This document shows, in pieces, positions 40,374-48,987 of a DNA stretch of 64,000 nt. The stretch's first letter is position 1, and the number at the start of each line of letters is the position of its first letter. The notes beneath the pieces are model-generated. The model had not been told where the DNA came from. It ran no database searches and was given only the letters and a program-made list of their open reading frames with translations. The translations under genes were made by a program, and so were the position numbers. Source of the DNA: Vibrio sp. ES.051 (GTDB taxonomy: Bacteria; Pseudomonadota; Gammaproteobacteria; Enterobacterales; Vibrionaceae); contig NZ_PDJL01000006.1 of NCBI RefSeq assembly GCF_002563795.1, positions 124,001 to 188,000 of the forward strand. The letters run 5' to 3'.

Positions 40374-41989
40374 TAGGCGTCCTCCTTTTCAATACGTTCC
40401 AGTGTAGGAGCGCCTGGTTGTACGGCTTGTTGCAAACGCTCTAGAGTTCGTTTACCAGCAATGCCATCAACACCAATTCCTTGCCAGCGCTGAAATAACT
40501 CGACTCGCTCTTTTATCGCCCCATCAAAAACTTCCGTATCAAACGGTGGTTCGTTGACGGCTTCAGCCAGCAATCTATCTAAGACTTCGATTGCGGGTCC
40601 TTCCATATCTAAACGCAACGTCTCTTTCAGTGGGGCCTGCCATAACTCAATAATGTTGCCGTGCCACATCGGTTTTAGCCATGAAACGGGCAAACGTAAG
40701 CGTTGTTTGTCATTGAGGACTTCCACTTTGTCATTACCTACCGCATATAAAATGACGTACCCCACTTCTCCCTGATGGTTCAGCTCTAAAATCACCGGGC
40801 GATTTTGCTGTATTAACAACGGCCATGTGGCCATTTTTCTCTCACAACGCATGGTCGATTGCGGTTCTGACAAACAAAGGTTATCTCGAACCGAGGCTTG
40901 ATATCCCCATAAACGATATAAATCGTTGATTGCTAAGTTTGATTGTTTTTGTTCTAGTAGCAAGCGGCGTTGTTCATCCGTTAACTGCTTGCTGATAGTC
41001 ACGGGGACAGGTTCATCACTCGGCTTGGTGATTTCAGCTAAAAGTGACACCTGCTTGATGGGCATATGATTCATCACCCCCCAACCAACCCCCAATGCTG
41101 CGACAACCCCAACCGCAGAAGAGCCCCAAGTAGGCCAACGGAATGAGTGGCGTACTTTGCTATCTTGTTGGTAAATATCGGCCTGAAACTGCATGACTTC
41201 TTCACAGGCTTGCAAGACGATTGGTTTATCAACCACAACGCTGCCTAAGTGGTAGCTCATATTTAGGGCTTTATCACAAATGAGATTGATCAATCTTGGG
41301 ATGCCATGACTGTATTTCGAAATCAGCTTGCAGGAGGCGCGATTGAACAATTGCTGATTGCCACCCGCCGTATGCAGCCGGAATGCGATGTAATCTTCCG
41401 TCTCTTTTTCATCCAATGGCAATAAGTGGTAGCGCCCTGTAATGCGCTGTGCGAGCTGACGCAATTGCGTTGTTTGCAAAAGTCTCTGTAGTTCTGGTTG
41501 CCCAACCAATAAGACTTTGAGTAGTTTTCTGGTGTCAGTCTCGAGATTAGTCAATAACCGCAACTGCTCCAGCACGTCAGCGGCTAGGTGCTGCGCTTCA
41601 TCAATAACAAGCAGCGTTTGCCATCCCGCACGGTAATTACCCAGAAGATAATCGTTGATTACTTGGCTTAGCTGTTTGAGGTTCGCATCAGGTGGGTAAG
41701 TGACTTTAAACTCATCACAGATAGCCTCCAGCAAATCTCGGCTCGAAAACGTCGGGTTGAGGATCAGCCCTGCTTTGGTATCATCACCTAAGTTTGCCAG
41801 CATGGCTTTTGCCACAGTGGTTTTGCCTGTGCCAACCTCGCCTGTCAGCATGGCAAACCCGCCTCCATCGCCCAATCCAGCTTGGAGATGCGTAATTGCT
41901 TCTTTATGACGTTGGCTCAAATACAAATAACGTGAGTTCGGAACAATTGAAAATGGTTGTTCTACAAACCCAAAAAAGTCCTTATACAT
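40373..41989 (-). CDS. exeA: Type II secretion ATPase ExeA/GspA with peptidoglycan-binding domain
   Basis: ExeA is an inner-membrane ATPase that binds peptidoglycan and, with ExeB, assembles the type II secretin. The 538-residue protein has an N-terminal AAA+ domain (Walker A GEVGTGKTTVAKA near 50, Walker B LLVIDEAQHL near 125) and a membrane helix (about 290-308). The periplasmic C-terminus ends in a PG_binding_1 domain with the motif GIDGIAGKRTLERL. It begins the exeAB pair, upstream of which is a perfect 14-base palindrome. Confidence 0.94.
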   Translation of the reverse strand: MYKDFFGFVEQPFSIVPNSRYLYLSQRHKEAITHLQAGLGDGGGFAMLTGEVGTGKTTVAKAMLANLGDDTKAGLILNPTFSSRDLLEAICDEFKVTYPPDANLKQLSQVINDYLLGNYRAGWQTLLVIDEAQHLAADVLEQLRLLTNLETDTRKLLKVLLVGQPELQRLLQTTQLRQLAQRITGRYHLLPLDEKETEDYIAFRLHTAGGNQQLFNRASCKLISKYSHGIPRLINLICDKALNMSYHLGSVVVDKPIVLQACEEVMQFQADIYQQDSKVRHSFRWPTWGSSAVGVVAALGVGWGVMNHMPIKQVSLLAEITKPSDEPVPVTISKQLTDEQRRLLLEQKQSNLAINDLYRLWGYQASVRDNLCLSEPQSTMRCERKMATWPLLIQQNRPVILELNHQGEVGYVILYAVGNDKVEVLNDKQRLRLPVSWLKPMWHGNIIELWQAPLKETLRLDMEGPAIEVLDRLLAEAVNEPPFDTEVFDGAIKERVELFQRWQGIGVDGIAGKRTLERLQQAVQPGAPTLERIEKEDA

Positions 41990-42022
41990 TAGGCTCTCCA
42001 GCTAAAAAACCACCCTGTTAGA

Positions 42023-42036
42023 TACATCTAGATGTA
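42023..42036. repeat. 14-base palindrome upstream of exeA
   Basis: TACATCTAGATGTA is a perfect palindrome 34 bases upstream of the exeA start and about 90 bases upstream of divergent cca. A related, imperfect copy, AGATGCATCT, follows within about 7 bases. It could be an operator for a dimeric regulator, but no known site is recognised. Confidence 0.4.
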
Positions 42037-42126
42037 AACATAGATGCATCTGCTCTCGGGAGTAAAGAAAAGTACCATTGCTTGCTACAATGTCCAACGG
42101 CACATCAATAAATTAAGAGGTAATTC

Positions 42127-43347
42127 GTGCAAGTTTATTTAGTAGGTGGCGCAGTTCGAGATAAATTGCTCGGCATTGATAGTTATGACAACGACTGGGT
42201 TGTGGTAGGAGCCACGCCACAGATGATGTTGTCTCAAGGGTATACTGCCGTTGGAAAAGACTTCCCTGTGTTTCTTCATCCAAAAAGTAAAGAAGAACAT
42301 GCCCTCGCACGAACAGAAAGGAAATCTGGCTCAGGTTACACTGGTTTTGAGTGCTTCTTTGATCAAAACGTTACACTAGAAGAAGATTTAATTCGTCGTG
42401 ATTTAACCATCAATGCCATGGCGATGAATCACGAAGGCAAACTTTATGACCCTTACGGCGGCCAACAAGATCTCCAAGACAAACTGTTACGTCACGTTTC
42501 CGAGGCATTTACCGAAGACCCTTTACGTGTTCTGCGCGTTGCCCGCTTTGCTGCTAAACTCGCCCCTCTAGGTTTTAGCGTTGCAGACGACACCATGCAA
42601 CTGATGCGTGACATGTCGACATCCGGTGAACTGAATACGTTAACCCCAGAGCGAGTTTGGCAAGAGTGGCATAAGTCCCTCTCAACGCCTCGTCCTGATG
42701 TTTTCCTATCGGTATTACGTGATTGCAGCGCATTAGAGGCTGTACTACCCGAAATAGATGCGCTATTTGGGGTTCCTCAACCAGAAAACTGGCATCCTGA
42801 AATCGATACGGGCGTTCATACATTAATGGTGGCTGAGCAAGCAGCAAAACTGAGCAACTCACTTCCCGTCAGATTTGCCGCGCAAGTGCACGATCTAGGC
42901 AAAGGTGTGACACCAGAAAACGAATGGCCGAGCCACAAAATGCACTGTCATACCGGATTAAAGCTGATAAAAAAATTGTGCGAACGCGTGCGTGTGCCCA
43001 ATGAATTTCGTGATTTAGCCTTAATGGTCTGTGAGCAACATTCTAATATCCATCGTGCTGCCGAACTTAAACCACAAACCATAGTGAAGATCCTCAACAA
43101 ATTTGATGTATGGCGTAAAGCCGAACGTCTACATGATATCTTGATTTGCTGCCAAGCTGACCACGCAGGTCGCAAAGGATTAGAAGATCAACCTTACCCA
43201 CAAGCCGAATTATTTATGCGCGCCTATCAAGCCGCGGTCTCTGTGGATGTACAAGCGATCATTCAAGACGGCTTCAAAGGGCCTGCAATTCGAGATGAAC
43301 AAGAGAAACGCCGCATTGAGGTAATCAAAGTAGCGCTAAATAAGTAG
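42127..43347 (+). CDS. cca: tRNA nucleotidyltransferase (CCA-adding) with HD domain
   Basis: This enzyme builds or repairs the 3' CCA of tRNAs without a template. The 406-residue protein starts at a GTG. It has the class II nucleotidyltransferase signature GGAVRDKLLG, the metal pair in YDNDW, and RRDLTINAMA in the head. The C-terminal HD domain (HDLGKG near 258) provides phosphohydrolase activity, as in E. coli Cca. It is followed by a strong terminator. Confidence 0.96.
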   Translation: MQVYLVGGAVRDKLLGIDSYDNDWVVVGATPQMMLSQGYTAVGKDFPVFLHPKSKEEHALARTERKSGSGYTGFECFFDQNVTLEEDLIRRDLTINAMAMNHEGKLYDPYGGQQDLQDKLLRHVSEAFTEDPLRVLRVARFAAKLAPLGFSVADDTMQLMRDMSTSGELNTLTPERVWQEWHKSLSTPRPDVFLSVLRDCSALEAVLPEIDALFGVPQPENWHPEIDTGVHTLMVAEQAAKLSNSLPVRFAAQVHDLGKGVTPENEWPSHKMHCHTGLKLIKKLCERVRVPNEFRDLALMVCEQHSNIHRAAELKPQTIVKILNKFDVWRKAERLHDILICCQADHAGRKGLEDQPYPQAELFMRAYQAAVSVDVQAIIQDGFKGPAIRDEQEKRRIEVIKVALNK

Positions 43348-43369
43348 CAAAGTAGATTCATAACAAACA

Positions 43370-43400
43370 AAAACGTCCGCTTGATTAGCGGACGTTTTTT
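43370..43400. terminator. Terminator between cca and uppP
   Basis: AAAACGTCCGCT pairs with AGCGGACGTTTT around a five-base loop, followed by T residues, between convergent genes. Confidence 0.93.
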
Positions 43401-43413
43401 ATTCTGGCTAGAT

Positions 43414-44217
43414 TTATGTCATGAGCAAGAAAGCAAACAAACCAAAACCTAGAATCAGACGATAAATCACAAATGGCGTCATGCCCATGCGTGAAATCAT
43501 CTTCAAGAAGAAGTGGATACAGATATAAGCACTAATGAATGAGGTCACGATACCGGTTAACAGGAAACCGACATGAACGGGCTCGCCACTGGTGATGAGC
43601 TTCATACCTAAGTAACTCCCCGCAAGCGTGATGATGGGGATAGACATAAGGAATGAAAAACGTGCGGCGGCTTCTCGAGTAAAACCGAGATAAAGCGCGG
43701 CAGTGATCGTTGCCCCTGAGCGAGATGTACCAGGGATCATCGCTAATGCTTGAGCAATACCGATGAATACCGCTTTCTTCCAATCCGTTTGGTATTCCTC
43801 TGCTACCAGTTCTGCGTTTTTATCCACCCACCAAAGTAATAAACCAAACACAATAGTGGTAGTAGCGATAACGTATGCACTGCGTAAATAAAGCTCGATA
43901 ACGTCTTTCATGAGCAAACCGAACACACAGGCTGGGATCGTGGCGATCACGATCATCCAAGCAAGTTTCGCTTCTTTGCTACGGTTCCCTGTAAAAATCG
44001 ATGCCAATAGCGCCTGAAGCAAAGTGATAACTTCATGACGAAAATAGAGCACCACTGCCAATAATGTTCCCACGTGCACTGCAACATCAAACGATAACCC
44101 TTGGTCTTCCCAACCCAAAATCGCGGAGGGCAAGATCAAGTGAGCAGAGCTGGAAATAGGTAAAAACTCGGTCAGCCCCTGAACCAGAGCCAAAATAAAG
44201 GCTTCAAAATAACTCAT
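43414..44217 (-). CDS. uppP: Undecaprenyl-diphosphatase UppP (BacA)
   Basis: UppP dephosphorylates undecaprenyl diphosphate to recycle the lipid carrier of peptidoglycan synthesis and confers basal bacitracin tolerance. The 267-residue membrane protein has about eight helices and both family signatures, LPISSSAHL near the N-terminus and [10 protein letters not shown] in the middle, with the catalytic serine and arginine. It is nine bases downstream of folK on the same strand. Confidence 0.96.
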   Translation of the reverse strand: MSYFEAFILALVQGLTEFLPISSSAHLILPSAILGWEDQGLSFDVAVHVGTLLAVVLYFRHEVITLLQALLASIFTGNRSKEAKLAWMIVIATIPACVFGLLMKDVIELYLRSAYVIATTTIVFGLLLWWVDKNAELVAEEYQTDWKKAVFIGIAQALAMIPGTSRSGATITAALYLGFTREAAARFSFLMSIPIITLAGSYLGMKLITSGEPVHVGFLLTGIVTSFISAYICIHFFLKMISRMGMTPFVIYRLILGFGLFAFLLMT

Positions 44218-44226
44218 GTAAATAAC

Positions 44227-44715
44227 TCAAATAAAAAATGAAAAAGAAACCGGTTTGAGTGAATCGACTGGCTGCATAGTATGCCAAATATCTGCGACTG
44301 TGCGTCCATCTCCGGGGATGACTAAGTGAGGTTTAAGATCATACAGAGGCTTTGTAACAAAAGGATATTTGTAGATGTCATGGCGAGGTAGCTCAGGCTT
44401 TTTCTTGGAGATATGCTCACCAAACAACACGATATCGAGATCCAAGGTTCGATCCTGATACTTTTGTGCATTTTTTTCACGCCCCCACTTAAATTCAATC
44501 TCGCGCAGCTGATGACTTAACTCTTCTAATGACAACGTCGTGTGCATGGCGATCACAAAGTTGTAAAAATTCTGACTACTAAAGCCAATTGGTTGGCACT
44601 CGTATATCGGCGATACGAGAAGGTTTTCTCCTAGCTGTTGTAGCTCTTGATACGCAGCGAGAGCGTGCAGCTCTCTTTCTACGTTCGTACCAACTCCGAT
44701 ATAGGTGGTGATCAT
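44227..44715 (-). CDS. folK: 7,8-dihydro-6-hydroxymethylpterin pyrophosphokinase FolK
   Basis: FolK transfers pyrophosphate from ATP to hydroxymethyldihydropterin in folate synthesis. The 162-residue protein has the substrate loop NFYNFVIA and the catalytic stretch RTLDLDIVLFG with paired aspartates. It overlaps folB by four bases (ATGA), so the two consecutive folate enzymes are translationally coupled. Some Vibrio genomes carry a second folK elsewhere; that cannot be judged here. Confidence 0.95.
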   Translation of the reverse strand: MITTYIGVGTNVERELHALAAYQELQQLGENLLVSPIYECQPIGFSSQNFYNFVIAMHTTLSLEELSHQLREIEFKWGREKNAQKYQDRTLDLDIVLFGEHISKKKPELPRHDIYKYPFVTKPLYDLKPHLVIPGDGRTVADIWHTMQPVDSLKPVSFSFFI

Positions 44716-45071
44716 GCTTGTCCTCGCTCAATCACCACGCCAACAGAACGCGCTTGAGGCACCGCGCCTGGTTTCGCCAACCGGATCTTGACCCAAGGAA
44801 CTGAAAATCTATGCATAATAATCTCAGCAACTTCCTCTGCTACGCGCTCGACCAATAGAAAACGGCCATTTTCAATATGGCTCAGTACCGCCTCACTCAC
44901 TAACGAATAATCCAGCGCATCTTGCACATCATCACTTTTACCTGCTGGTTTGTTGTCGTGTGCCATCTCGATATTCAGAACTAACTTTTGTTTGATTTGC
45001 TGTTCCCAATCGTACACACCAATGGTGGTGATTACTTCTAACTGTTCAATAAAAACTTTATCCAGAGCCAT
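44712..45071 (-). CDS. folB: Dihydroneopterin aldolase FolB
   Basis: FolB converts dihydroneopterin to hydroxymethyldihydropterin and glycolaldehyde, the step before FolK. The 119-residue protein starts MALDKVFIEQLEVITTIGVYDWEQ, with the conserved glutamate and the ERVAEEVAEII and KPGAVPQARSVGVVIER stretches. It is divergent from plsY, as in E. coli (folB/plsY), and a striking inverted repeat lies between them. Confidence 0.95.
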   Translation of the reverse strand: MALDKVFIEQLEVITTIGVYDWEQQIKQKLVLNIEMAHDNKPAGKSDDVQDALDYSLVSEAVLSHIENGRFLLVERVAEEVAEIIMHRFSVPWVKIRLAKPGAVPQARSVGVVIERGQA

Positions 45072-45130
45072 CTTATGTCCTTCTATTACAGAGGTCGGAT
45101 ACCCGTGAGGGGTATTTGATCGTAGTATTC

Positions 45131-45179
45131 TATACCTAAGTCACATTGACTTAGGTCATCACAATGTGACTTAGGTATA
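45131..45179. repeat. Perfect 18-base inverted repeat between folB and plsY
   Basis: TATACCTAAGTCACATTG (45131-45148) has an exact complement at 45162-45179. The 13-base spacer contains ACTTAGGT, a third copy of the core of the arms, so alternative hairpins are possible. No T run follows on either strand, arguing against an intrinsic terminator. It lies 60 bases upstream of folB and 141 upstream of plsY, in the divergent promoter region. It may be a stacked operator or a small repeat element; its nature is unknown. Confidence 0.9.
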
Positions 45180-45320
45180 AACTGCGAAAGCATCTTAATA
45201 TACAAGAAATCACACAATGCAAGCTCCGTCACAGAGAGGATTTCTGCATTATGTGAATTCGAGGTATGATAGCAACTACGCGGGAACTGAGCATTAAATT
45301 CCAATCCATCAAGGACTTCT

Positions 45321-45932
45321 ATGGACGCACTGGCACTGATAATGACAATGGCCGCCTATTTACTAGGGTCGGTTTCTAGTGCGGTTTTGATCTGTCGACT
45401 GTTAAAACTGCCAGATCCACGCAGTGTTGGATCAAATAACCCTGGGGCGACGAACGTATTGCGCATTGGTGGTCGAGGGGCCGCAGTTTCTGTCTTATTA
45501 TGCGATATGCTAAAGGGAACCATCCCTGTTTGGGGTGGTTACTTTCTTGGCATCGACCCTATCATTCTTGGCATTATTGCCATTGCCGCCTGTCTTGGCC
45601 ATATGTACCCCATTTTCTTCCACTTTAAAGGTGGGAAGGGCGTAGCAACGGCATTAGGAGCCATTGCACCTATCGGGCTGGATCTTACCGGACTGGTGAT
45701 GCTCACTTGGTTATCGGTTGCTGCCTTGTTTCGCTATTCTTCGCTTGCCGCTCTCGTCACCGTATTGGTCACGCCTTTTTATACCTGGATGTTTAAACCA
45801 CAATACACGTTACCTGTGGCGATGCTGTGTTGCTTAATTGTATTTAAGCATCACCAAAACATTCGTCGGTTGCTAACTGGTGAAGAACCGAGGATCGGCG
45901 AGAAAAAATTGGCAGAAAAAAACTCGGTCTAA
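45321..45932 (+). CDS. plsY: Glycerol-3-phosphate acyltransferase PlsY
   Basis: PlsY transfers the acyl group from acyl-phosphate to glycerol-3-phosphate, the first step of phospholipid synthesis by the PlsX/PlsY route. The 203-residue membrane protein has about five helices and the three family motifs: [19 protein letters not shown] and a C-terminal [19 protein letters not shown]-containing ribosome site precedes the ATG. Next to folB, as in other Gammaproteobacteria. Confidence 0.96.
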   Translation: MDALALIMTMAAYLLGSVSSAVLICRLLKLPDPRSVGSNNPGATNVLRIGGRGAAVSVLLCDMLKGTIPVWGGYFLGIDPIILGIIAIAACLGHMYPIFFHFKGGKGVATALGAIAPIGLDLTGLVMLTWLSVAALFRYSSLAALVTVLVTPFYTWMFKPQYTLPVAMLCCLIVFKHHQNIRRLLTGEEPRIGEKKLAEKNSV

Positions 45933-45967
45933 TGCCGAGTCTTTGTATTGAAGTAAGGCGTGCCAGG

Positions 45968-46795
45968 TCAATCGTGGACTCTATTGAGGAAGCTCAACAA
46001 CATCTGGTTGACAAATTCAGGCTGCTCTAGCGAACTGATGTGACCTGCTTGTGGAATTTCCACCAACTCACTGCCCGTAATGCAATCTTTCATTAAGTAA
46101 GACTCGAATACCGGACGTGGTTTATCTTCACAGCCAACCGCAATTAATGTCGGTAGAGCGAATTTTTCCGAATCCTCAATCACATCACGGCGATCAAACA
46201 CCATGCGCCCAATGCGAGCCACTTCCACCGCCCGCTCACCGCTAAGGCTTTCTAAACTTCGTGTGAATGAAGTAACCAGCTCTGGGTTCACCTGTCCTAC
46301 ATTGTCAGCAAAGAACAGCGGCACGATGACTTCAATAATTGGAGCTTGAACAGCTTGAACTTGACTGATGTTATCGAGCATCGCAAAGTACTTTTTATAC
46401 GTGACTTCGGGCTCCCAACCAATGAACGTATCCATCAACACCAGTGACTTAACACGCTGTGGCGCTTGAGCCGTCAGCTCGGCTCCCCACATTCCGCCGA
46501 CAGATAACCCCACGATAGAGAACGTTTCTACTTCAAGATGATCCATTAATGCCAGCATATGCTGTGCGTAATCGATTAAAGATTGCGTTGAGGCTGGCGC
46601 CACGTCTGACTCACCATGCGCCCACAAGTCCGGCACAATACAACGATAAGACTGGCTCAATACTTCAATTTGCGGCGCCCACATTTGGCTATCCCACAAG
46701 TAGCTGTGGCCAAACAGCAATACAGGTCCTTCGCCTCTATCTAGGTAAGCAAGTTGCTGACCTTCAATTTCAAACTTCTTCATTGATATATCCAT
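45968..46795 (-). CDS. Alpha/beta hydrolase of unknown substrate
   Basis: The 275-residue protein is a typical alpha/beta-hydrolase: oxyanion-hole GHSYLWDSQMW, nucleophile elbow GLSVGGMWG (serine about 103) and catalytic histidine in QAGHISSLEQP. It resembles 3-oxoadipate enol-lactone hydrolase-like proteins, but no pathway neighbours support a specific substrate. A second ATG four codons in (MKKFEIEGQ) has better ribosome-site spacing and may be the true start. It is convergent with plsY. Confidence 0.88.
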   Translation of the reverse strand: MDISMKKFEIEGQQLAYLDRGEGPVLLFGHSYLWDSQMWAPQIEVLSQSYRCIVPDLWAHGESDVAPASTQSLIDYAQHMLALMDHLEVETFSIVGLSVGGMWGAELTAQAPQRVKSLVLMDTFIGWEPEVTYKKYFAMLDNISQVQAVQAPIIEVIVPLFFADNVGQVNPELVTSFTRSLESLSGERAVEVARIGRMVFDRRDVIEDSEKFALPTLIAVGCEDKPRPVFESYLMKDCITGSELVEIPQAGHISSLEQPEFVNQMLLSFLNRVHD

Positions 46796-46916
46796 TTATT
46801 CTTCTTCTGCCTACCACTGAAACAAATAGAACTGATCACCTCAGTCAAGCAACCTGACTCTTTTCGCTATAAAAGCAAAAACCTCTATCAATAGAGGTCA
46901 AAGGGGAAATGCAACA

Positions 46917-47933
46917 TTATGCGATTGGCGTAAGCTGATCAATTGGCCAACGTGGGCGCGCTTCAACTGCCATGTCCGAGACTTCACCATTTTTCAAACG
47001 CTGCATGCCTGCGTAAGCGATCATTGCACCATTATCAGTACAAAACTCAGTGCGAGGATAATACACTTCACCACCGACTTTCTTCGCTAACTTCTCTAGC
47101 TCAGCACGAAGACGACGGTTAGCACTTACACCGCCAGCAATAACAATGCGCTTCATACCCGTTTGGTCCAGAGCTCGTTTACATTTTATCGTGAGCGTGG
47201 CACATACCGCTTCTTCAAATGCAAGTGCAATATCAGCCCGAGTTTGCTCATCATCACTATTGGCTACAATCGTATTAGCAGTGAACGTCTTTAAACCAGA
47301 AAAGCTCATATCCAACCCTGGGCGATCGGTCATTGGCCGTGGGAACTTAAAACGACCTGGCGTGCCTTTCTCTGCTAATTTAGACAACAGTGGCCCACCT
47401 GGGTAATCTAAGCCCATTAACTTCGCCGTTTTATCAAAAGCCTCACCCGCCGCATCATCAATCGACTCACCGAGAATGTTGTACTCTCCGATGCCTTTTA
47501 CTTCAACCATCATTGAGTGACCACCTGATACTAATACAGCAACGAATGGAAACGGAGGGGGATTATCTTCTAGCATAGGTGCGAGCAAGTGGCCTTCCAT
47601 ATGATGAACAGGGACAGCTGGTACTCCCCATGCATATGCGATACTGCGACCAATCGTCGCCCCCACCAGTAGCGCTCCGACCAGACCTGGACCAGCCGTA
47701 TACGCGACACCATCAATATCTTTTGACGTAAGGTTGGCTTCTTTTAATGCTTCTTTAATAAGAGGGATGGTTTTTTTAACATGATCCCGCGAAGCCAGTT
47801 CAGGTACGACACCGCCGTAATCCGCGTGAAGTTTTACTTGGCTGTATAACTTGTGTGACAACAGACCTTTTTCATCGTCATAAATCGCGATGCCCGTCTC
47901 GTCACAAGAGGTTTCAATACCGATAATGCGCAT
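46917..47933 (-). CDS. tsaD: tRNA N6-adenosine threonylcarbamoyltransferase TsaD
   Basis: TsaD transfers threonylcarbamoyl to A37 of tRNAs that read ANN codons, working with TsaB, TsaE and TsaC. The conserved start [19 protein letters not shown] lies at 47933; the 56 upstream codons in frame are ignored (338 residues). The metal-binding HMEGH and the ATP-site stretch [10 protein letters not shown] are present. It is divergent from rpsU, an arrangement shared with E. coli (tsaD / rpsU-dnaG-rpoD). Confidence 0.97.
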   Translation of the reverse strand: MRIIGIETSCDETGIAIYDDEKGLLSHKLYSQVKLHADYGGVVPELASRDHVKKTIPLIKEALKEANLTSKDIDGVAYTAGPGLVGALLVGATIGRSIAYAWGVPAVPVHHMEGHLLAPMLEDNPPPFPFVAVLVSGGHSMMVEVKGIGEYNILGESIDDAAGEAFDKTAKLMGLDYPGGPLLSKLAEKGTPGRFKFPRPMTDRPGLDMSFSGLKTFTANTIVANSDDEQTRADIALAFEEAVCATLTIKCKRALDQTGMKRIVIAGGVSANRRLRAELEKLAKKVGGEVYYPRTEFCTDNGAMIAYAGMQRLKNGEVSDMAVEARPRWPIDQLTPIA

Positions 47934-48164
47934 GGTTTTCTCAGTATGCTTTATGTAAAGAGGAAATTTGGGCGTCATATTACCTCGCCTTGGTGCTGCA
48001 AACAAATTTTGTACAGACAATAATCGACAAAAGACTTTACAAAGCAGGCGTGATCGGATTAAAATTCCGCACCATTTTTGATCAAGCTGGTAAGAGACCA
48101 AATAATTGTGATTTTGGTCTACTGAATGCCAGCGTTAACGAATAACCCCTGAGGTGAAAGGCAT

Positions 48165-48380
48165 ATGCCAGTAGTTAAAGTACGTGAAAACGAACCGTTC
48201 GACGTTGCTCTACGTCGTTTCAAGCGCTCTTGCGAAAAAGCAGGTATCCTTTCTGAAGTGCGTCGTCGTGAGCACTACGAAAAACCAACTACAGTTCGCA
48301 AACGCGCTAAAGCAGCAGCTCAAAAGCGTCACGCTAAGAAGCTAGCTCGCGAAAATGCTCGTCGCGTTCGCCTGTACTAA
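48165..48380 (+). CDS. rpsU: 30S ribosomal protein S21
   Basis: S21 is a small basic protein on the 30S platform, needed for efficient initiation. The 71-residue sequence [20 protein letters not shown] and the C-terminal [13 protein letters not shown] are almost the E. coli protein. A GAGGTGAAAGG ribosome site precedes it. It is first of the macromolecular synthesis group rpsU-(yqeY)-dnaG-rpoD. Confidence 0.98.
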
Positions 48381-48407
48381 TAACTGAGCTCCAGTAGGAA
48401 TTTAGTT

Positions 48408-48851
48408 ATGGCTCTCATTGATCGACTCAAAGAAGAGCAAAAATTAGCGATGAAAGCCAAGGACAAATTGCGCCTTGGTACTATTCGTTTAGCCCTATCA
48501 GCAATTAAGCAACGTGAAGTTGACGAGCAGATCACTCTGAACGATGACGACATTCTTGCCATATTGACCAAAATGGTTAAACAACGTCGCGACTCTGTAG
48601 CGCAATATGAAGCAGCAGGTCGTCAAGATCTTGCTGATGCGGAACAAGCAGAAATTACAGTTCTTGAGGATTTCATGCCTCAACCACTGACAGACGAAGA
48701 AGTTGTGGCTCTTATTAAGAGCGCGATTACTGAATCTGGTGCAGCTGGCATGCAAGACATGGGCAAAGTAATGGCCGTTTTGAAGCCGCAAGTTCAAGGG
48801 CGCGCAGATATGGGTAAAATCAGCGGTTTGGTTCGTACCAAACTGACTTAA
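48408..48851 (+). CDS. yqeY: YqeY / GatB-like domain protein
   Basis: This 147-residue all-helical protein is a free-standing YqeY domain, the same fold that ends the GatB subunit of amidotransferases and some glutaminyl-tRNA synthetases. It may bind tRNA, but no function is proven. It lies 27 bases after rpsU, inserted between rpsU and dnaG relative to the E. coli operon. This position is common in Vibrio and other Gammaproteobacteria. Confidence 0.94.
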   Translation: MALIDRLKEEQKLAMKAKDKLRLGTIRLALSAIKQREVDEQITLNDDDILAILTKMVKQRRDSVAQYEAAGRQDLADAEQAEITVLEDFMPQPLTDEEVVALIKSAITESGAAGMQDMGKVMAVLKPQVQGRADMGKISGLVRTKLT

Positions 48852-48872
48852 AAATACCCCACCCTATTGCAG

Positions 48873-48909
48873 CAAGCCGTGCTATTCTTTGGAACGCACG
48901 GCTTGTTTG
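48873..48909 (+). terminator. Terminator or attenuator between yqeY and dnaG
   Basis: CAAGCCGTGC pairs perfectly with GCACGGCTTG around a 13-base loop, with TTTGT after it. It corresponds in position to the partial terminator between rpsU and dnaG of E. coli, which keeps DnaG levels low. The short T stretch suggests partial read-through. Confidence 0.7.
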
Positions 48910-48987
48910 TATCTGAATGAATGGAACAAAATAAGCAGTCAACACGCTCATTCCCGTACCACTCATCTTCTTTTTTTGTTAGGTTTT

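Noticed and set aside
47934..48101. N-terminal extension of TsaD by 56 codons
   Set aside because: TsaD proteins start at [13 protein letters not shown]; the extra residues are not conserved and overlap the promoter region.
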